This document shows, piece by piece, positions 11,764 to 22,845 of a stretch of DNA of 64,000 nucleotides; within the stretch, counting starts at the first letter, position 1; each line of letters begins with the position of its first letter. The notes under the pieces are model-generated. The model was not told where the DNA came from, did not search any database, and saw only the letters and a list, made by a program, of their open reading frames with translations. Origin of the DNA: Anaspis maculata (lineage: Eukaryota; Arthropoda; Insecta; Coleoptera; Scraptiidae); NCBI GenBank assembly GCA_949128115.1, contig OX421968.1, forward strand, positions 4,030,001-4,094,000, read 5' to 3'. A program made the translations under genes and the position numbers.

Positions 11764-12363
11764 GAGGTCCAGAAGTGGATCATCGCTTGCGTGCACCAAA
11801 GCACAGACCCAAGGAAGCTTCTCCAAATGGCTGTGGCTCATGGAACGGGAACATCTTGAAGCTGTGACGCTCAGGAATCTGGATACTGCATGGATTCCTG
11901 CTGGATATCGATGTGTAGAAAGTGGTATTCTCGTGTCGTGGATTGAACTCTGAAGTTCCATAGATTCGTGCTTCCGTAGAAATATGTCGGGTAGCTAACT
12001 AATTTGTGGCTTTACTTGTAGCGTTAACTTCTTGGTTACTTTCTCTGGGTTACGTTCTCTGGGTCTACAAAGCATTGACAAAAAAACACTATGCTGAAGA
12101 AAAATCGAACACGACGAGGTCGGTATTAAACTCACCAGCTATGCCATGCATCGGATCATCTGAATGAAATGTTTGCCGGTGTAAAGTTTGTCAAATCGTA
12201 TATATGTACTAAACTTAATTATTCCGACGTATATTTCTTCAAAAAGCGATTCTCCAAATCGACTAGCTGACCCAGACGTGACAGAGCAAAAGAGCGATAA
12301 ATTATTTCTTTCCACAAAGGTTTTAGATAAGGCTTTCAATATGCGTGGTGGTCAGTGTATATA
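11764..12363. other. No recognisable feature
   Basis: Unique sequence with short frames only. No motif or repeat recognised. Confidence 0.4.
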
Positions 12364-14085
12364 GTGGACGTGGTAGGGAAAAACAAGTTGCAAATGATGA
12401 TAAAGGCAAACCACTTTGCAGGATCGTAACTAAGACCTAAATGAACGATTTGACCCGCAGTGCTTTTTTTTCCGTCCCTTAGAATTTGAATGGCGCCCCT
12501 TTTTCAAAATGGCGGATTTTATCTAGGGGCAGAAGGTATCGATTAGCCTGGTGATGTCCAGCTTTGTTAAAATATATGGAGCTATGTCTCGATCGGTTTC
12601 TGGGACATCAAACACTATTTAAAAAAATAGTGGAACATTGACATCTGTCGCAGGCAAATTTGGTGGAGGCGCCAAAATGAATTTAGTACGGTCATAAGAA
12701 AATCGCTGTAACATTTTTATTTTCCAACCGATTTTAACACAAGACATCTAATTTTGTAGAAAAGTGAATTCTTTTTGTTGTCTCATACCTACCTCCCATA
12801 AAAAAGACATTGAGGAATGTTGAAGAAAAAATTGAAAAATAGTTTGAAAAAAAGATTTTTTTATTTTTTTATTTTTATGGAAATTGCCTAATTTGTAGAT
12901 TTCGATGTGCCCTTTCTAAATTCGAATTTTTCCGATTTATATCTTTGCAGTGCGTACCGCCATCTTGAAAAAATGATATTTGAAAAGAAGTTTTTGACAA
13001 TATCTAAATTTTAGTCCATGCAAAATTAAAATGTTTATATACGTATGAAAGTACATTCAATTCTCCACGATTTGACACCTGAACCATCTTTATGCGACTT
13101 GGGGCTCTTGAGCTAGAGCTTCCGGAAGTATCAATTTTCGGTGTTAAATAGTGACCGCGCCTACCGGATTTCACCACTGGATCACCACCATGTCTAAATC
13201 AAGTTACCCATCAATAAAGCGTCGTCATTTATCACAAATCATTAACATTGGTGGACCTGGCACAGCCCCAAGAGGTGTTTTTCAATTCTTTTGGAACCGA
13301 AAATTGATACTTCCAGAAGGTCTAGCTCAAGAACCACGGGTCGCACAGAGCTGGTTCAGATGTCAAACTGTGGAAAATTGAATGTGCTTTCATATGTATA
13401 CAAACATTCCAATGTCACAAAGGCCAAAGTTCAGATATTGTCAGAAACTTCTTTTCAGACATCATTTTTTCAATATGACGGCGCGTGATGCAAAGATAGA
13501 AATCGGAAAAGTACAAATTTAGAAAGGGCACATCAAAGTCTACAAATAAGGCAATTTTCATGGAAATAAAAAAATTAAAAAAATCTTTTTTTTTTCAAAT
13601 TATTTTTTAATTTTTTCTTCAACATTCCTCAATGACTTTTTCCATGGAAGATATAAGGTAACAAGAAGAATTTACTTTTCTACAAAATGAGATGTCTTGT
13701 GCCAAAATCGGTTGAAAAATAAAAATGTTACGGCAGTTTTCTTATGACAGTACTAAATTCCTTTTGGCGCCTCCACCAAATTTGCCTGCGGTAGATGGCA
13801 ATGTTCCACCATTTTTTTAAATAGTGTTTGATGTCCCAGAAACCAATTGAGACATAGCCCCATATATTTCTACTAAGCTGGACATCACTAGGCTATTCGA
13901 TACCTTCTGCCCCTAGATAATATCCGCTATTTTGAAAAAAAGGCGCTATTCAAATTCTAAGGGACGAAAAGAAAAGCACTGCGGGTCAAATCGTTTATTT
14001 AGGTTTCAGTTGTAACCCTGCAAAGTGGTTTGCCTTTATCATCATTTGCAACTTATATTCCCTATTTCGGTTGTACCACGTCCAC
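12364..14085. mobile_element. 1.7-kb foldback element with TA flanks
   Basis: Left terminus GTGGACGTGG and right terminus CCACGTCCAC are flanked by TA. The arms match for about 700 bp or more: GATTTGACCCGCAGTGC near 12448 mirrors its complement near 13980, and GGTGGAGGCGCCAAAA near 12662 mirrors 13765. The centre is near 13225. No transposase frame is evident, so it is a non-autonomous palindrome, probably Tc1/mariner-like by target. Confidence 0.85.
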
Positions 14086-14282
14086 TAATAGACAAGTGGG
14101 AGATCGACGCGCTAATTTAGCTGTTTGAATCTGTGTTTCTGAACTCTTCGACTTTCACAAACCTGCCTAAAATGACATCGTAACCAAAAAATTATCGTCC
14201 AATTTTTGAAACGCCACAGTAAGTATGGTGGAGATGAAACTAATCCCCGATAATTTCTTTCTCAAAAATTGTCCCTAGGAGA

Positions 14283-14640
14283 GCTTGTGGTGTAGTGGTC
14301 AGCGCGTCCGACTACTTCGCTAGAGGTCGTGGGGTCGAGTCCCACTATGGGCGCTCGGATTCTCGCCTCGAAAACAAGCTCTTTGATTAAGTTGGAATGC
14401 TTGCTAAATGCAAGACGCAAGATGCAAGAAGTGTGTGGCATAGCACGTAAAATACGAACGATGATGCCGACCACATGCGATGTTGGTGGTCGTGGTCGTT
14501 AAAAATCCCTACTCTGTGTTGGAACACACAAGGGTTCGGCAAAATTTCCGGTATATAGTGGAGGCAAGTATTAACCGGCGTCGGTGTTAGGCTCAGTCGT
14601 GCTAGACGGTGTATTGAGAATACATTTGACATTATAGCAG
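14283..14640 (+). mobile_element. tRNA-derived SINE
   Basis: The head carries RNA polymerase III boxes: A-box-like TGGTGTAGTGGTCAGCG at about 14289 and B-box-like GGGTCGAGTCCC at about 14332, 43 bp apart as in a tRNA gene. A body unrelated to tRNA follows for about 300 bp. The cloverleaf is not maintained well enough for a functional tRNA. The 3' edge is approximate because no A-rich tail or TSD was identified. Confidence 0.75.
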
Positions 14641-15423
14641 CCATGTGGCGAATTTTTCACAAAATCAAGTAGACACACGAATGATGTTATCAAAGCAATT
14701 TCACGTTAAATAACAAAATTATCTTTAATAATGACGTTCAAGTAAGAATGCTAGGATATGAGAGGTCCTGGGACAGACATGACGACGATTTTTTTTTCCA
14801 ATAACTTGCCAGAATTAAAAGTTAAGCGTAACTTTCAAGTTGAAGTAATAGGCAAGAATCTCCTGTGTTAATCTCGTGCTACGGCGCTCGCGGATGAATG
14901 GCATTTGACGCTTGTGTTCATCGCCCATTAAGCTTATTTAATAAGACAAATGGGCAGTATAAAATCATGCTTGTGGAATTTAGCGTATTTTTAGTTTTCT
15001 TTGTATACAAATTGCTTTCGTACTAATTACGATTATATATAGGCATCGAACAAAGAATTGTAACTCGATACACACAATAGGAAGCAGCAACAAATGAATA
15101 GCGCGTGTCAGGCATAACAAGAGCCTCGACGGTGACGGAGACAAGCTTTACCACGGAAACTCAATCTCCTTTCTCATTAATTGTGTGATAAGAGAGGCGT
15201 TATCGGCCAATTGTCGTGGCTTTACAAAACTGTTCATTAATTATCATGTCTTCGTGAAATGTTGTTAATTTCGCTTAACGAGATGCATCTTATCTTTGAG
15301 CGCATCCTTCAAATGTGAACATTTGTCAAAGCGCGACGTTGCATCACTTGGCGAATTGAATCTGCGTGAATCTGCAATCTGGTTGAAATCAAATGGCATA
15401 ATGAAGTATTACCTCATAGCCCT
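14641..15423. other. No recognisable feature
   Basis: AT-rich unique sequence; a 92-codon frame at 15296-15574 (+) runs into the next repeat and has no motif. Confidence 0.4.
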
Positions 15424-15672
15424 TATACGGAGTGTTTCAGTGATGGTGTTACGAACTTCAAGGGTTAACTCCCAAAGAAAAACCACTTTTAATAATATGC
15501 CGTGTTCGAAAATGCTTTGTTTCATAGGACGGAATGTTTCCGGCCTAGCCTATAAATGCCTCAAATTTTTGTGATATTTTTTATAGTTTCATCTAGTGTC
15601 ATCTTTCAATAGCCTCGTATAACTTATATCCGAAAATTAGTTAGGAAATTTCCATTTCAACACCCTGTATAT
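15424..15672. mobile_element. Short ACAGGGTG-tipped element, degenerate
   Basis: TATACGGAGTGTTTCAG at the left and CAACACCCTGTATA at the right are inverted, imperfect versions of the tip found on several foldbacks in this window. The body of about 220 bp has no extended pairing, so it may be an internally deleted remnant. Confidence 0.5.
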
Positions 15673-16209
15673 CTGAAACGAAGCATTCCCGGACAATGTA
15701 TATTTTTGGACATGGTTTTTGATGGGAAGTCTGTATGATTTCTTTTTGGACTAAGATAAAGGGATTTTAAAAGTCTTCGGAATGGTGTAATATATATACT
15801 CGACCCCTATTCCTATTTGAAATTTTTGTAAGGGTATAGTCACCCTGTCTGAGGGGGGGATGAAGCAAGCAAATTGAAATTATGCTAGTTGTGTATTGTC
15901 CCCCTCGAATTTAAAATCAACCTGCCGGTATTTTTTTTTGGGGGGGGGGGGAATTTTTAGAGGAAAAATCAGGGGTTTGGCGTTTTGATTTGAAAGCCGG
16001 AGAAAGCTAAGAGAATAGGACTTTCAGGACACGTAAGTAAAAAAAAAAAAATATTAGTAGGGACTGGTAGAGGTAGTAATTATTTATTATAGTATCAGAG
16101 GTTGGTTAATTGCTACTGAATGGTACTGGCATTTTGATTGCAAAAATAAGTTTTCACCTAAACTGGTAGGTAAACTTGGTAAACTGAACTGCTGATGGAC
16201 AACGAAGTT
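15673..16209. other. No gene; homopolymer tracts
   Basis: Contains a G tract at about 15940-15951 and an A tract near 16040. Nothing else recognised. Confidence 0.4.
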
Positions 16210-16860
16210 GTCGGTAGGTATCGGTAAAATGGCTCCAATTTGAAAACCAATAACTTCCGATTGCCGAATGCGATTTTTATTCTGTTTATTGCGTTGATTA
16301 GCCTCATCTTTCCGTAACCCATCCTGTAATAATGAATGTTGAGAAACTTCATCTAAAACTTCTACAGGGTGATACATGAAATGATGCGAAATTGCAACTT
16401 CATTGTACCCCCATTTGTCGAAAAAAAATTCTACATATTCTAATGCAAAAATCATGAAGTGTGATGTCTTGTCTCATAACGGTTTTTGGAATTACCGAGA
16501 TCAGAAGTCTTAGCATTGAAGATATAAATTTTTATGTTAAATGTTACACATTTGTCTTATTGGCACGGGAAATTAAGTCACTTCTGATGAATGGATGTTG
16601 ACATTGAGGAAGACTTTTCCTGCAACAGTTCAGACCAATTTGACTCTCAACACAACCTGAATAGGTATGTGGTGTAGGGCCAAGCAGGGGGCATTTTTTC
16701 AAGTGGTTGTCACTGCCTGTTTTTCGTACGTGGAATTTCGTCAGAATTTCAGACGTAGAACATGTTTTTTGTCAAGTTTGAGCCCCTAAATATTGTACCG
16801 ATGTAGAACTTCAGTTTCCGGAGTTGAAGCCCCCTGGACGTTGAAATTTTTTTGCTTGTA
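16210..16860. mobile_element. One-armed copy of the 32.7-kb foldback family
   Basis: The sequence parallels 32677-33350 along its length: GTTGATTAGCCTCATC, TACAGGGTGATACATG, GTACCCCCATTTGTCG, GGATGTTGACATTGAG and AGCCCCCTGGACGTT all recur there in order. The inverted right arm of the family is absent here. Non-coding. Confidence 0.75.
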
Positions 16861-17037
16861 CAGGCCGATCCACCGAGAGTTCCACCTCAACAGACGTTCT
16901 TAATATCGAGCAACTCTTGTGGATTTTAAATGGATTCCGGGAAACAACTTCCCGCAACAAAATCACGTCATCCGAGAACACAAATCTCACAAGGGTTTTC
17001 TTCTCGCACGTCATATTTCATCACAAGACTAGACCAT

Positions 17038-17839
17038 TAGGGTTGCCAGATGCAAAAATAGGATTTCCAGGATATAAGCTTCCAAAAACCAGGACAGACG
17101 TCGAAAAAACAGGACTTTTGAAACTAATGATCAATTTATCAGTGAGCTTTAATACAATGAATCTTATTCAAAATCAAAATAAACTCAAATCAAAGAAAGG
17201 ATTAAGAAATTCGCAAAAATTTAGAACAAAAAAAAACTCAAACATTTTTTAGATACGTATTTTTGTTCGGACTTCACCGCCTCAAGAACTTTTTTATTTT
17301 TCAATGCGAAGTAATAAAATTCCAAGCACGACATATTGAAATTGGTCCTATAGCTGGTATTACACTACACAGTTTCTTGTACAATTTCTTGAGCAATCTG
17401 CCAAAATAGTGTCAAAAAACAATGAACTTGATTGTTGATTTGACAGATGGCTCAAGAAATTGTACAAAAAATTGTGTAGTGTAATACAGCTATTATTTGT
17501 AGCTCCGATTTCACATGATCAAGTACAAGTTTATTCCGAGCATCTGTCTAAGAGGCAGTGCACAGCGAGAACAGTCTATCGGAATCGGCATTTGAGCCAT
17601 AAATCGAAAGAACAAATTCTATAATTTTTAAAAAGATATACGATGGAGTAGCTCCGGGAAAAAATGTAGAGAATACCTACTCACAAATAATTCGGAACTG
17701 TAGGTACATTAAAAATACAGGAGAGCTTTGTTTAAAAAATACAGGACATTTAGCGTCCTGCGGAGGTCTTAGGAAGGACGCAAAATTTCAAGGCTGAATC
17801 CAGGACGTCCTGCGAAATCCAGGACGTCTGGCAACCCTA
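17038..17839. mobile_element. hAT-type non-autonomous element, 8-bp TSD
   Basis: Termini TAGGGTTGCCAGA are inverted at both ends. The 8-bp TSD TAGACCAT is present at 17030-17037 and 17840-17847. Subterminal CCAGGA/TCCTGG motifs are repeated near both ends, which is common for hAT transposase binding. The 802-bp body has no hAT transposase and hosts a nested MITE at 17353-17490. Confidence 0.88.
17353..17490. mobile_element. Nested palindromic MITE, TA flanks
   Basis: GCTGGTATTACACTACACA at the left and GTGTAGTGTAATACAGC at the right form arms of about 40 bp that also share TTTCTTGTACAATTTCTTG. Flanking TA dinucleotides fit a Tc1/mariner target. It interrupts the hAT-type element, so it is the younger insertion. 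Confidence 0.82.
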
Positions 17840-17847
17840 TAGACCAT

Positions 17848-18341
17848 GCCAGAGGGCGACCACACAGACACCTCACACCACCTTAACCCCTAACCTGACC
17901 ACAATATCAGTGATCAATTGTCAAAAGTAACATTTTCGACAATACATATAAAAGATCCTTAAACACAGGACAGCTCGGCCTTTGTTCAAATAAAGTAATG
18001 AAAGCCCGTATTTCATTAAAGGAATCCTTTATTTTCTTGTGAAATGCGCATGCTTAGATGTCAAAATAAAAGATACTTTAGTTAATGACAGCACAAATAA
18101 GTGTTTCGATAAGTCTCTAATGATGGAGTATGGGGAGTGCATATCGTTCATCTTCGAGCTATTAACAAGTTTGCTCAGTGTTGCTGAACAAACCCTAGCT
18201 TTGCGCTTTCGATCCTCAAATGCCCTGTAGAAATGTCCGTTACAGAAAAACGTAGTACCAAAAGTTCGATTGTATGAATTTTAGTGCCTTAATAGAACAA
18301 AAAACAATCTGCTGCTTGATACGTTTACTCCTACAAGTCGG
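17848..18341. other. No recognisable feature
   Basis: Unique AT-rich sequence, no motif recognised. Confidence 0.35.
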
Positions 18342-18427
18342 GATGCTATTGGTGGAACGTGGGACCCTCTTGAGTTGATAAAAGAAAGTACTTACGGCCG
18401 CAACCCTGGCTGGCGCCGTATACAGGG
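18342..18427 (+). repeat. Left member of an 85-bp inverted pair
   Basis: GGGACCCTCTTGAGTTGAT and ACGGCCGCAACCCTGG recur as their complements at 22752-22830. The pair brackets 4.4 kb of nested repeats. Next to it is GCCGTATACAGGGT, a foldback-like tip. Confidence 0.75.
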
Positions 18428-18519
18428 TAGTACTTTTTTTTCTTGAAAATTCGTATCTAATGAACAAAACAGTTGGAGCTATGAAAATTAGTATAAATAA
18501 GCTTGATTCAATCCTAATC

Positions 18520-19850
18520 CAGGTACCGTAAACTATTCTGGAATATCTCTGAAACTTCAGAGCATCCCTGTGAACTGAGCAGTTCTGCCCTTCCCACGCA
18601 GCATGGTCAAGAGAAAAATTAGTTTTGTGTTTTTCATTAGACATGGCGCAATTTATGCATCTGAGTGTTTTGGAGGCGCACTCAATAACTCTATGTTGTG
18701 CATACGTCAGACCTACCGCACCTGGCAGCCGTGTGGTGGAATCCACAACACTTGTAGCATCGAAGGAGTTCAATAGAATCATAAACACGGCAAATATCGT
18801 AGCCCACGAAAACATTTTCAGCCCTCAAAAACCTGTCATAGGTTCGCTGATCCACCTGTTAGACTGCCTGGAATCTCATCTTGTCATTCCTCAAACATTT
18901 GATACCTATCACCTGACACTGAGAATCCACCCCCATAACTGTATTCTGAGTTATCGGGTAAGATAGAGTGATACCTCATTGAACTGCGAAGAGAAACCCA
19001 CAACTTTAACCCTGGGATTTAGGGTGGTCAACCTTGTAATGTTGTAACCCTCACTCATTCCACCAGACACAAGTTCGACAAACTTACCGCAGTTATCAGG
19101 ATTGTCACAGGTAACAATGACTCCGCCACCACTGGTTCCCCGCACACCAGCAAGGGGAAGATTCGTATGAACAGGATCAACAGCCTTGAAAAGCCTCGAC
19201 TTTGTGTCATCCACAGACCGACCTGGCTCCTTTGGCTGCACAATGAAGGAGGGAAGAGCCCTCACAGCTGAGGAGTATCAGCCTTGTGCATCATTCTTAT
19301 TCTCAACATCGTCAAGAGTTGCCATCACATCGAGCTTAGATGTGACCCGGCTCAAGACTTCAGAGAGCTCACTGAATTTCGCATCAACGTTCAGATCCTG
19401 TTTCAACCCGTCCTCCCTCTCATTTACCCTCTTTAGTCCTTCCACAACTTGCCCACGAAGCTTCTCATTCTCTTTCCTCAAACACCGAAGTTCACCCAAC
19501 AATGCCGAAGCATCCGTCTCACACCTTCCCGTAACCTCGTCACACTTATCTGATAGGAGTTTCGAGAGCTTCTCCAACTTGTCCTCAACGAAACTTCAGA
19601 TCGAATCCCGCCTGCAAATCTTTCTTTAGCTTATCAAATCTTGCGTCAAAAAGAGAGGTCCACTTATCCTTCAGATCGACCTCACATCGACCCCTGCATA
19701 TCTCGCACAAATATAAAAATCCTTTGCCCTCATTCAAAAGCTTGAACTCGACGTCACTCACCCCAACGCAGGAACAGTGATACAAATCACCGCACGTCCC
19801 ATCACAACGAAGCACCAAACCCTTACAAAATACAAAAGGAATACGCTAAA
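18520..19850 (-). pseudogene. LINE ORF1 (gag-like) pseudogene: PHD finger, coiled coil, zinc knuckle
   Basis: Reading the minus strand from 19850, a Cys-rich segment (LRCDGTCGDLYHCSC, then CEICRG; 19818-19680) looks like a PHD-type finger lacking its first cysteine. A Leu/Lys/Glu-rich coiled coil follows (19577-19278, e.g. LRCLRKENEKLRGQVVEGL). Next comes a segment with GGGVIVTCDNPDNC (19265-18951) that resembles the RRM-like part of LINE ORF1 proteins. A zinc-knuckle-like Cys/His cluster (RCINCAMSNEKH...LDHAAW; 18660-18570) closes it. The order fits the RNA-binding ORF1 of CR1/Jockey-type LINEs. The pieces lie in different frames with stops between them, and the 5' end is cut at 19850 and the 3' end near 18500, so it is dead. 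No reverse transcriptase is adjacent. Confidence 0.65.
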
Positions 19851-19995
19851 TATCTAGGTCCGTATTCATAGTCAGATCTTATGTCTTAAGACGACCTTAT
19901 TCAATTTTGAACCGCTGATTTTTCCCAAACACAACCTTAAGAAGATGTAGGTGTATTTGATTATGTTATTAAATATTCCCAAGATGATAACTATA

Positions 19996-21038
19996 CCGGG
20001 TGATCATTTGAAAACTATCCACCTGCAATAACTCCCGATTTCTAGTGAATATTTTTTCGAGCAAAAACAGGTCGATTTTTATATCGGGGGGGACATCTTA
20101 AACATACATCGGCAAATTTCTATATTCACCTCCCTCGCCCCCACTTACCCGAACTTTGAAATTTCAAATGACACTACCTACCTTGCGATACATCAAATTG
20201 AAGAGAAATTAATTTTCTTTCTGGAAAAAATATTTCCAAAATTTTTAACCCCACCCCCTTTTCCCTAAAAATTCTCTGACTGTCCCATTTTATATTCTGG
20301 ACCCCTCATTTTTTCCTCGATTTAGTCGGCGTTATCTTAGATAGCATCGAAGAAGAAAATTTTCTCTCAACTCCCAAATTTAACAGAACACCACCTACTT
20401 TGTGATACATCAAATTGAAGAGAACTGAATTCTCTTTCTGAAAATTTTGTTGTTGAAATTTTCTACCCTTCCTTTAATCAATTGGTCATTTGGAGTATTC
20501 TAGGGGGGTAATGGGGGGCTTTAAAAATTGTAAAAAATCATTTTCAGAAAGTAAATTCAATTTCCTTCAATTTGATGTATCACAATCACAAAGTGGGTAT
20601 TGACATTTTAGATTTTTAAGGTCAGGTGGGGGGAGCGAAGGGGTGAATTTGGGTGGCACTTTTCTTATAGAAAATTTTCTCTCTTGATGCTGTGCAGGAT
20701 GACGTTGACTGTATTGAAAGGAAATGGAGGTGAAGAATATTAACTTGGACACTCAGAGAATTTTTGGAAGAACGGGGGGTAGGGTTGAAAAATTTCAAAA
20801 TATTTTTTTTAGAAAGAGAATTTTAATTCTCTTCAATTTGATGTATCACAAGGTAGGTGGTGTCGTTTGAAATTTCAAAGTTGGGGTGAGTGGGGGCGAG
20901 GGGGCTCAAGATATAAATTCTCCAATGTATATTTTAGATGTCCCCCTCGATATAAAAATCGACCTGTTTTTGCTCAAAGACATTTGCACTACGAATCGGG
21001 AGATATTGCAGGTGGATAGTTTTCAAATGATCACCCGG
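19996..21038. mobile_element. 1.04-kb palindrome, CCGGGTGATCA tips, TA flanks
   Basis: CCGGGTGATCATTTGAAAAC at the left end and its complement at the right end are bounded by TA on each side. The arms mirror GGTCGATTTTTATATCG (near 20070) and its complement (near 20945), and repeats of TGTGATACATCAAATTGAAG punctuate both halves. Non-coding; probably a Tc1/mariner-related foldback. Confidence 0.87.
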
Positions 21039-21044
21039 TATGTA

Positions 21045-22080
21045 CACACATCAAAAGAATCTAGGGGACAAGCAAATTCAGACGATTTCTAAAATCATCA
21101 TAACTTTTGATTGCCGTCAGCAATTTCATATCGGTTTTCAGTGTTGGATAGCTCAATCTTCATTTTTCATGCATTGATCACGTCAAATACGAACAATGTT
21201 TTACAAGGTCGCTACAGGGTGATCAATGAAACAGTGTAAAATTGCCAAAAGTTCAGTACGAGCGCGATTTCTCAAAAAAGAAAATCCATCCATTGCAATA
21301 GCACAGTTATGAAGATCAGTGTTTCAGCTTCACTGACGTTTTTGAATTTTGAAAATCGATGGTGAATTGCCAAAGATATTGATTATTTTATGCCGCCATG
21401 TTGATTTTCCAAGAGAGAAGAAAGTGATCCGATTTCATTGAAACTTGGAACACACTTATGTCTGGTTCAAGTAATTGGAATTTCAAGGTCAAATGTCACT
21501 CTTGATCACTTTCGAGCCGCTATATTGAACTTTTTACATGAATGACTCGATTTGAATAAAACTTTGAAACACACTAGAATCGAATCATTCACATGAAAGT
21601 TCAATGTGACAGCCTGAAAGTGACCGAAAAAGACATTTGACCTTGAAATTCTAATTACTGGGACCAGGCATGAGTGTGATCCAAGTTTTAATGAAATCGG
21701 ATCACTTTCTTGGAAGTTCAACATGGCGCGGCGGCACAAAATGATCAGTATCTTTGGCAATTCACCATCGATTTCCAAAATTCAAAAACATTACTGAAGC
21801 TGAAACACCAGTCTTTATAACTGTGCTATTGGAATGCATAGATTTTTTTTTGGGAAATCGCGCTCGTACTGAACTTTTGGTCATTTTACACTGTTCCATT
21901 GATCACCCTGTAGAAACTTTATGGAACATTGTTCGTAATCGACGTGATCAAGGCATGAAAACGGAGGATTGGGCTATCGAACACTGAAAACCGATATGAA
22001 ATCGCTGACGGTAATCAAAAGTTATGATGATTTTAGAAATCGTCTGAATTTGCTTGTCCCCTAGATTCTTTTGATGTGTG
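21045..22080. mobile_element. 1.04-kb palindromic MITE, CACACATCAAAAG tips, TA flanks
   Basis: CACACATCAAAAGAATC at the left end has its exact complement at the right end, with TA on each side. The arms pair along most of their length: GATGATTTTAGAAATCG and CAAAGATATTGAT are mirrored, as is TACAGGGTGATCAATG. It begins four bases after the TA flank of the preceding palindrome. A half-copy lies at 714-1171. Non-coding. Confidence 0.87.
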
Positions 22081-22479
22081 TATAAAACCATCTTAGTTCA
22101 GGCCTGTGTCTAAATAAACATGGTCTTAAGACCACCTAATCCCGTGTTTGCTCGCAAAGATTTTGCCAGTCGATATAGCATCAGAAAAGAATGAGACATG
22201 CATATAAAAATTTTGCTCAAAAACCCGTAATAACGGAGATACAGCTCTTCAAAGTTGGAAAACAAATACAGTTCTTTTCACCTAACTTTCATACTGTTCA
22301 ACCGATTTGCGTCAAATTTCTTACACGTATTCACTAACCATATGCCTATAAACCTCAAATAACACATTTGGTGAGAACAGCCCCATGGCGTAGATAGGGG
22401 TGGTTGCGCCCCCTTTATCATCCCTATAATTTTTCTCCCACTGCAAATTTTCCAAAATCAGTACCATTTTCGAGTTGTT

Positions 22480-22756
22480 CATTCAATTATTACTTCGCCG
22501 CCACTGGCCAGATTTGTTTAAAATTTTGCATGTACATTTGCATTGTTGAGGAACTTTCCTACACCAAATTTGAAGTTGTTCCTCTCGACGGTTCTTGAGC
22601 AAATAATTAAAAACTCTGTTTCACTTCGTACCTTTTAGGGGCTGTAACTCCCCCAGGAAGTAATTTAGGAAAAAATGTTACTCTTACTTTTCGACTGATT
22701 TTTTTGAGAGGATTCACCTCCCGAAATTTCATGCAAGGTCACTGAAACATCCTGTA
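22480..22756. mobile_element. Right arm of the 1.4-kb-locus foldback family
   Basis: Matches the right half of 1411-2025, including TTTTCGACTGATTTTTTTGAG and CATGCAAGGTCACTGAAAC, and ends CATCCTGTATA. The left arm is absent or degenerate upstream (weak similarity from about 22190). Confidence 0.7.
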
Positions 22757-22830
22757 TACGGCATCCGTCGGCCAGGGTTGCGGCCGTAGCTACTTTCTTT
22801 TATCAACTCAAGAGGGTCCCACCAATATAC
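22752..22830 (-). repeat. Right member of an 85-bp inverted pair
   Basis: CCAGGGTTGCGGCCGTAG and ATCAACTCAAGAGGGTCCC are the complements of 18342-18427. Together they may be the terminal repeats of a larger composite element of about 4.5 kb. Confidence 0.75.
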
Positions 22831-22845
22831 ATATCTACCGAGTGG

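Noticed and set aside
13151..13488. Two overlapping frames in the centre of the 12.4-14.1 kb palindrome
   Set aside because: They span the palindrome centre, carry no motif and are explained by the foldback element.
14283..14355. Functional tRNA gene
   Set aside because: A- and B-box-like motifs are present, but the cloverleaf arms do not pair well and the sequence continues into a SINE body.
18240..18570. C-terminal half of the 191-codon minus-strand frame
   Set aside because: Beyond the zinc-knuckle part the frame runs through the 85-bp inverted repeat and loses ORF1 likeness, so it is read-through rather than protein.
19853..22145. A MITE with GTCTTAAGAC-containing ends outside the two palindromes
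   Set aside because: GTCTTAAGAC-type motifs occur on both sides (about 19882 and 22122), but the surrounding sequence does not pair convincingly.
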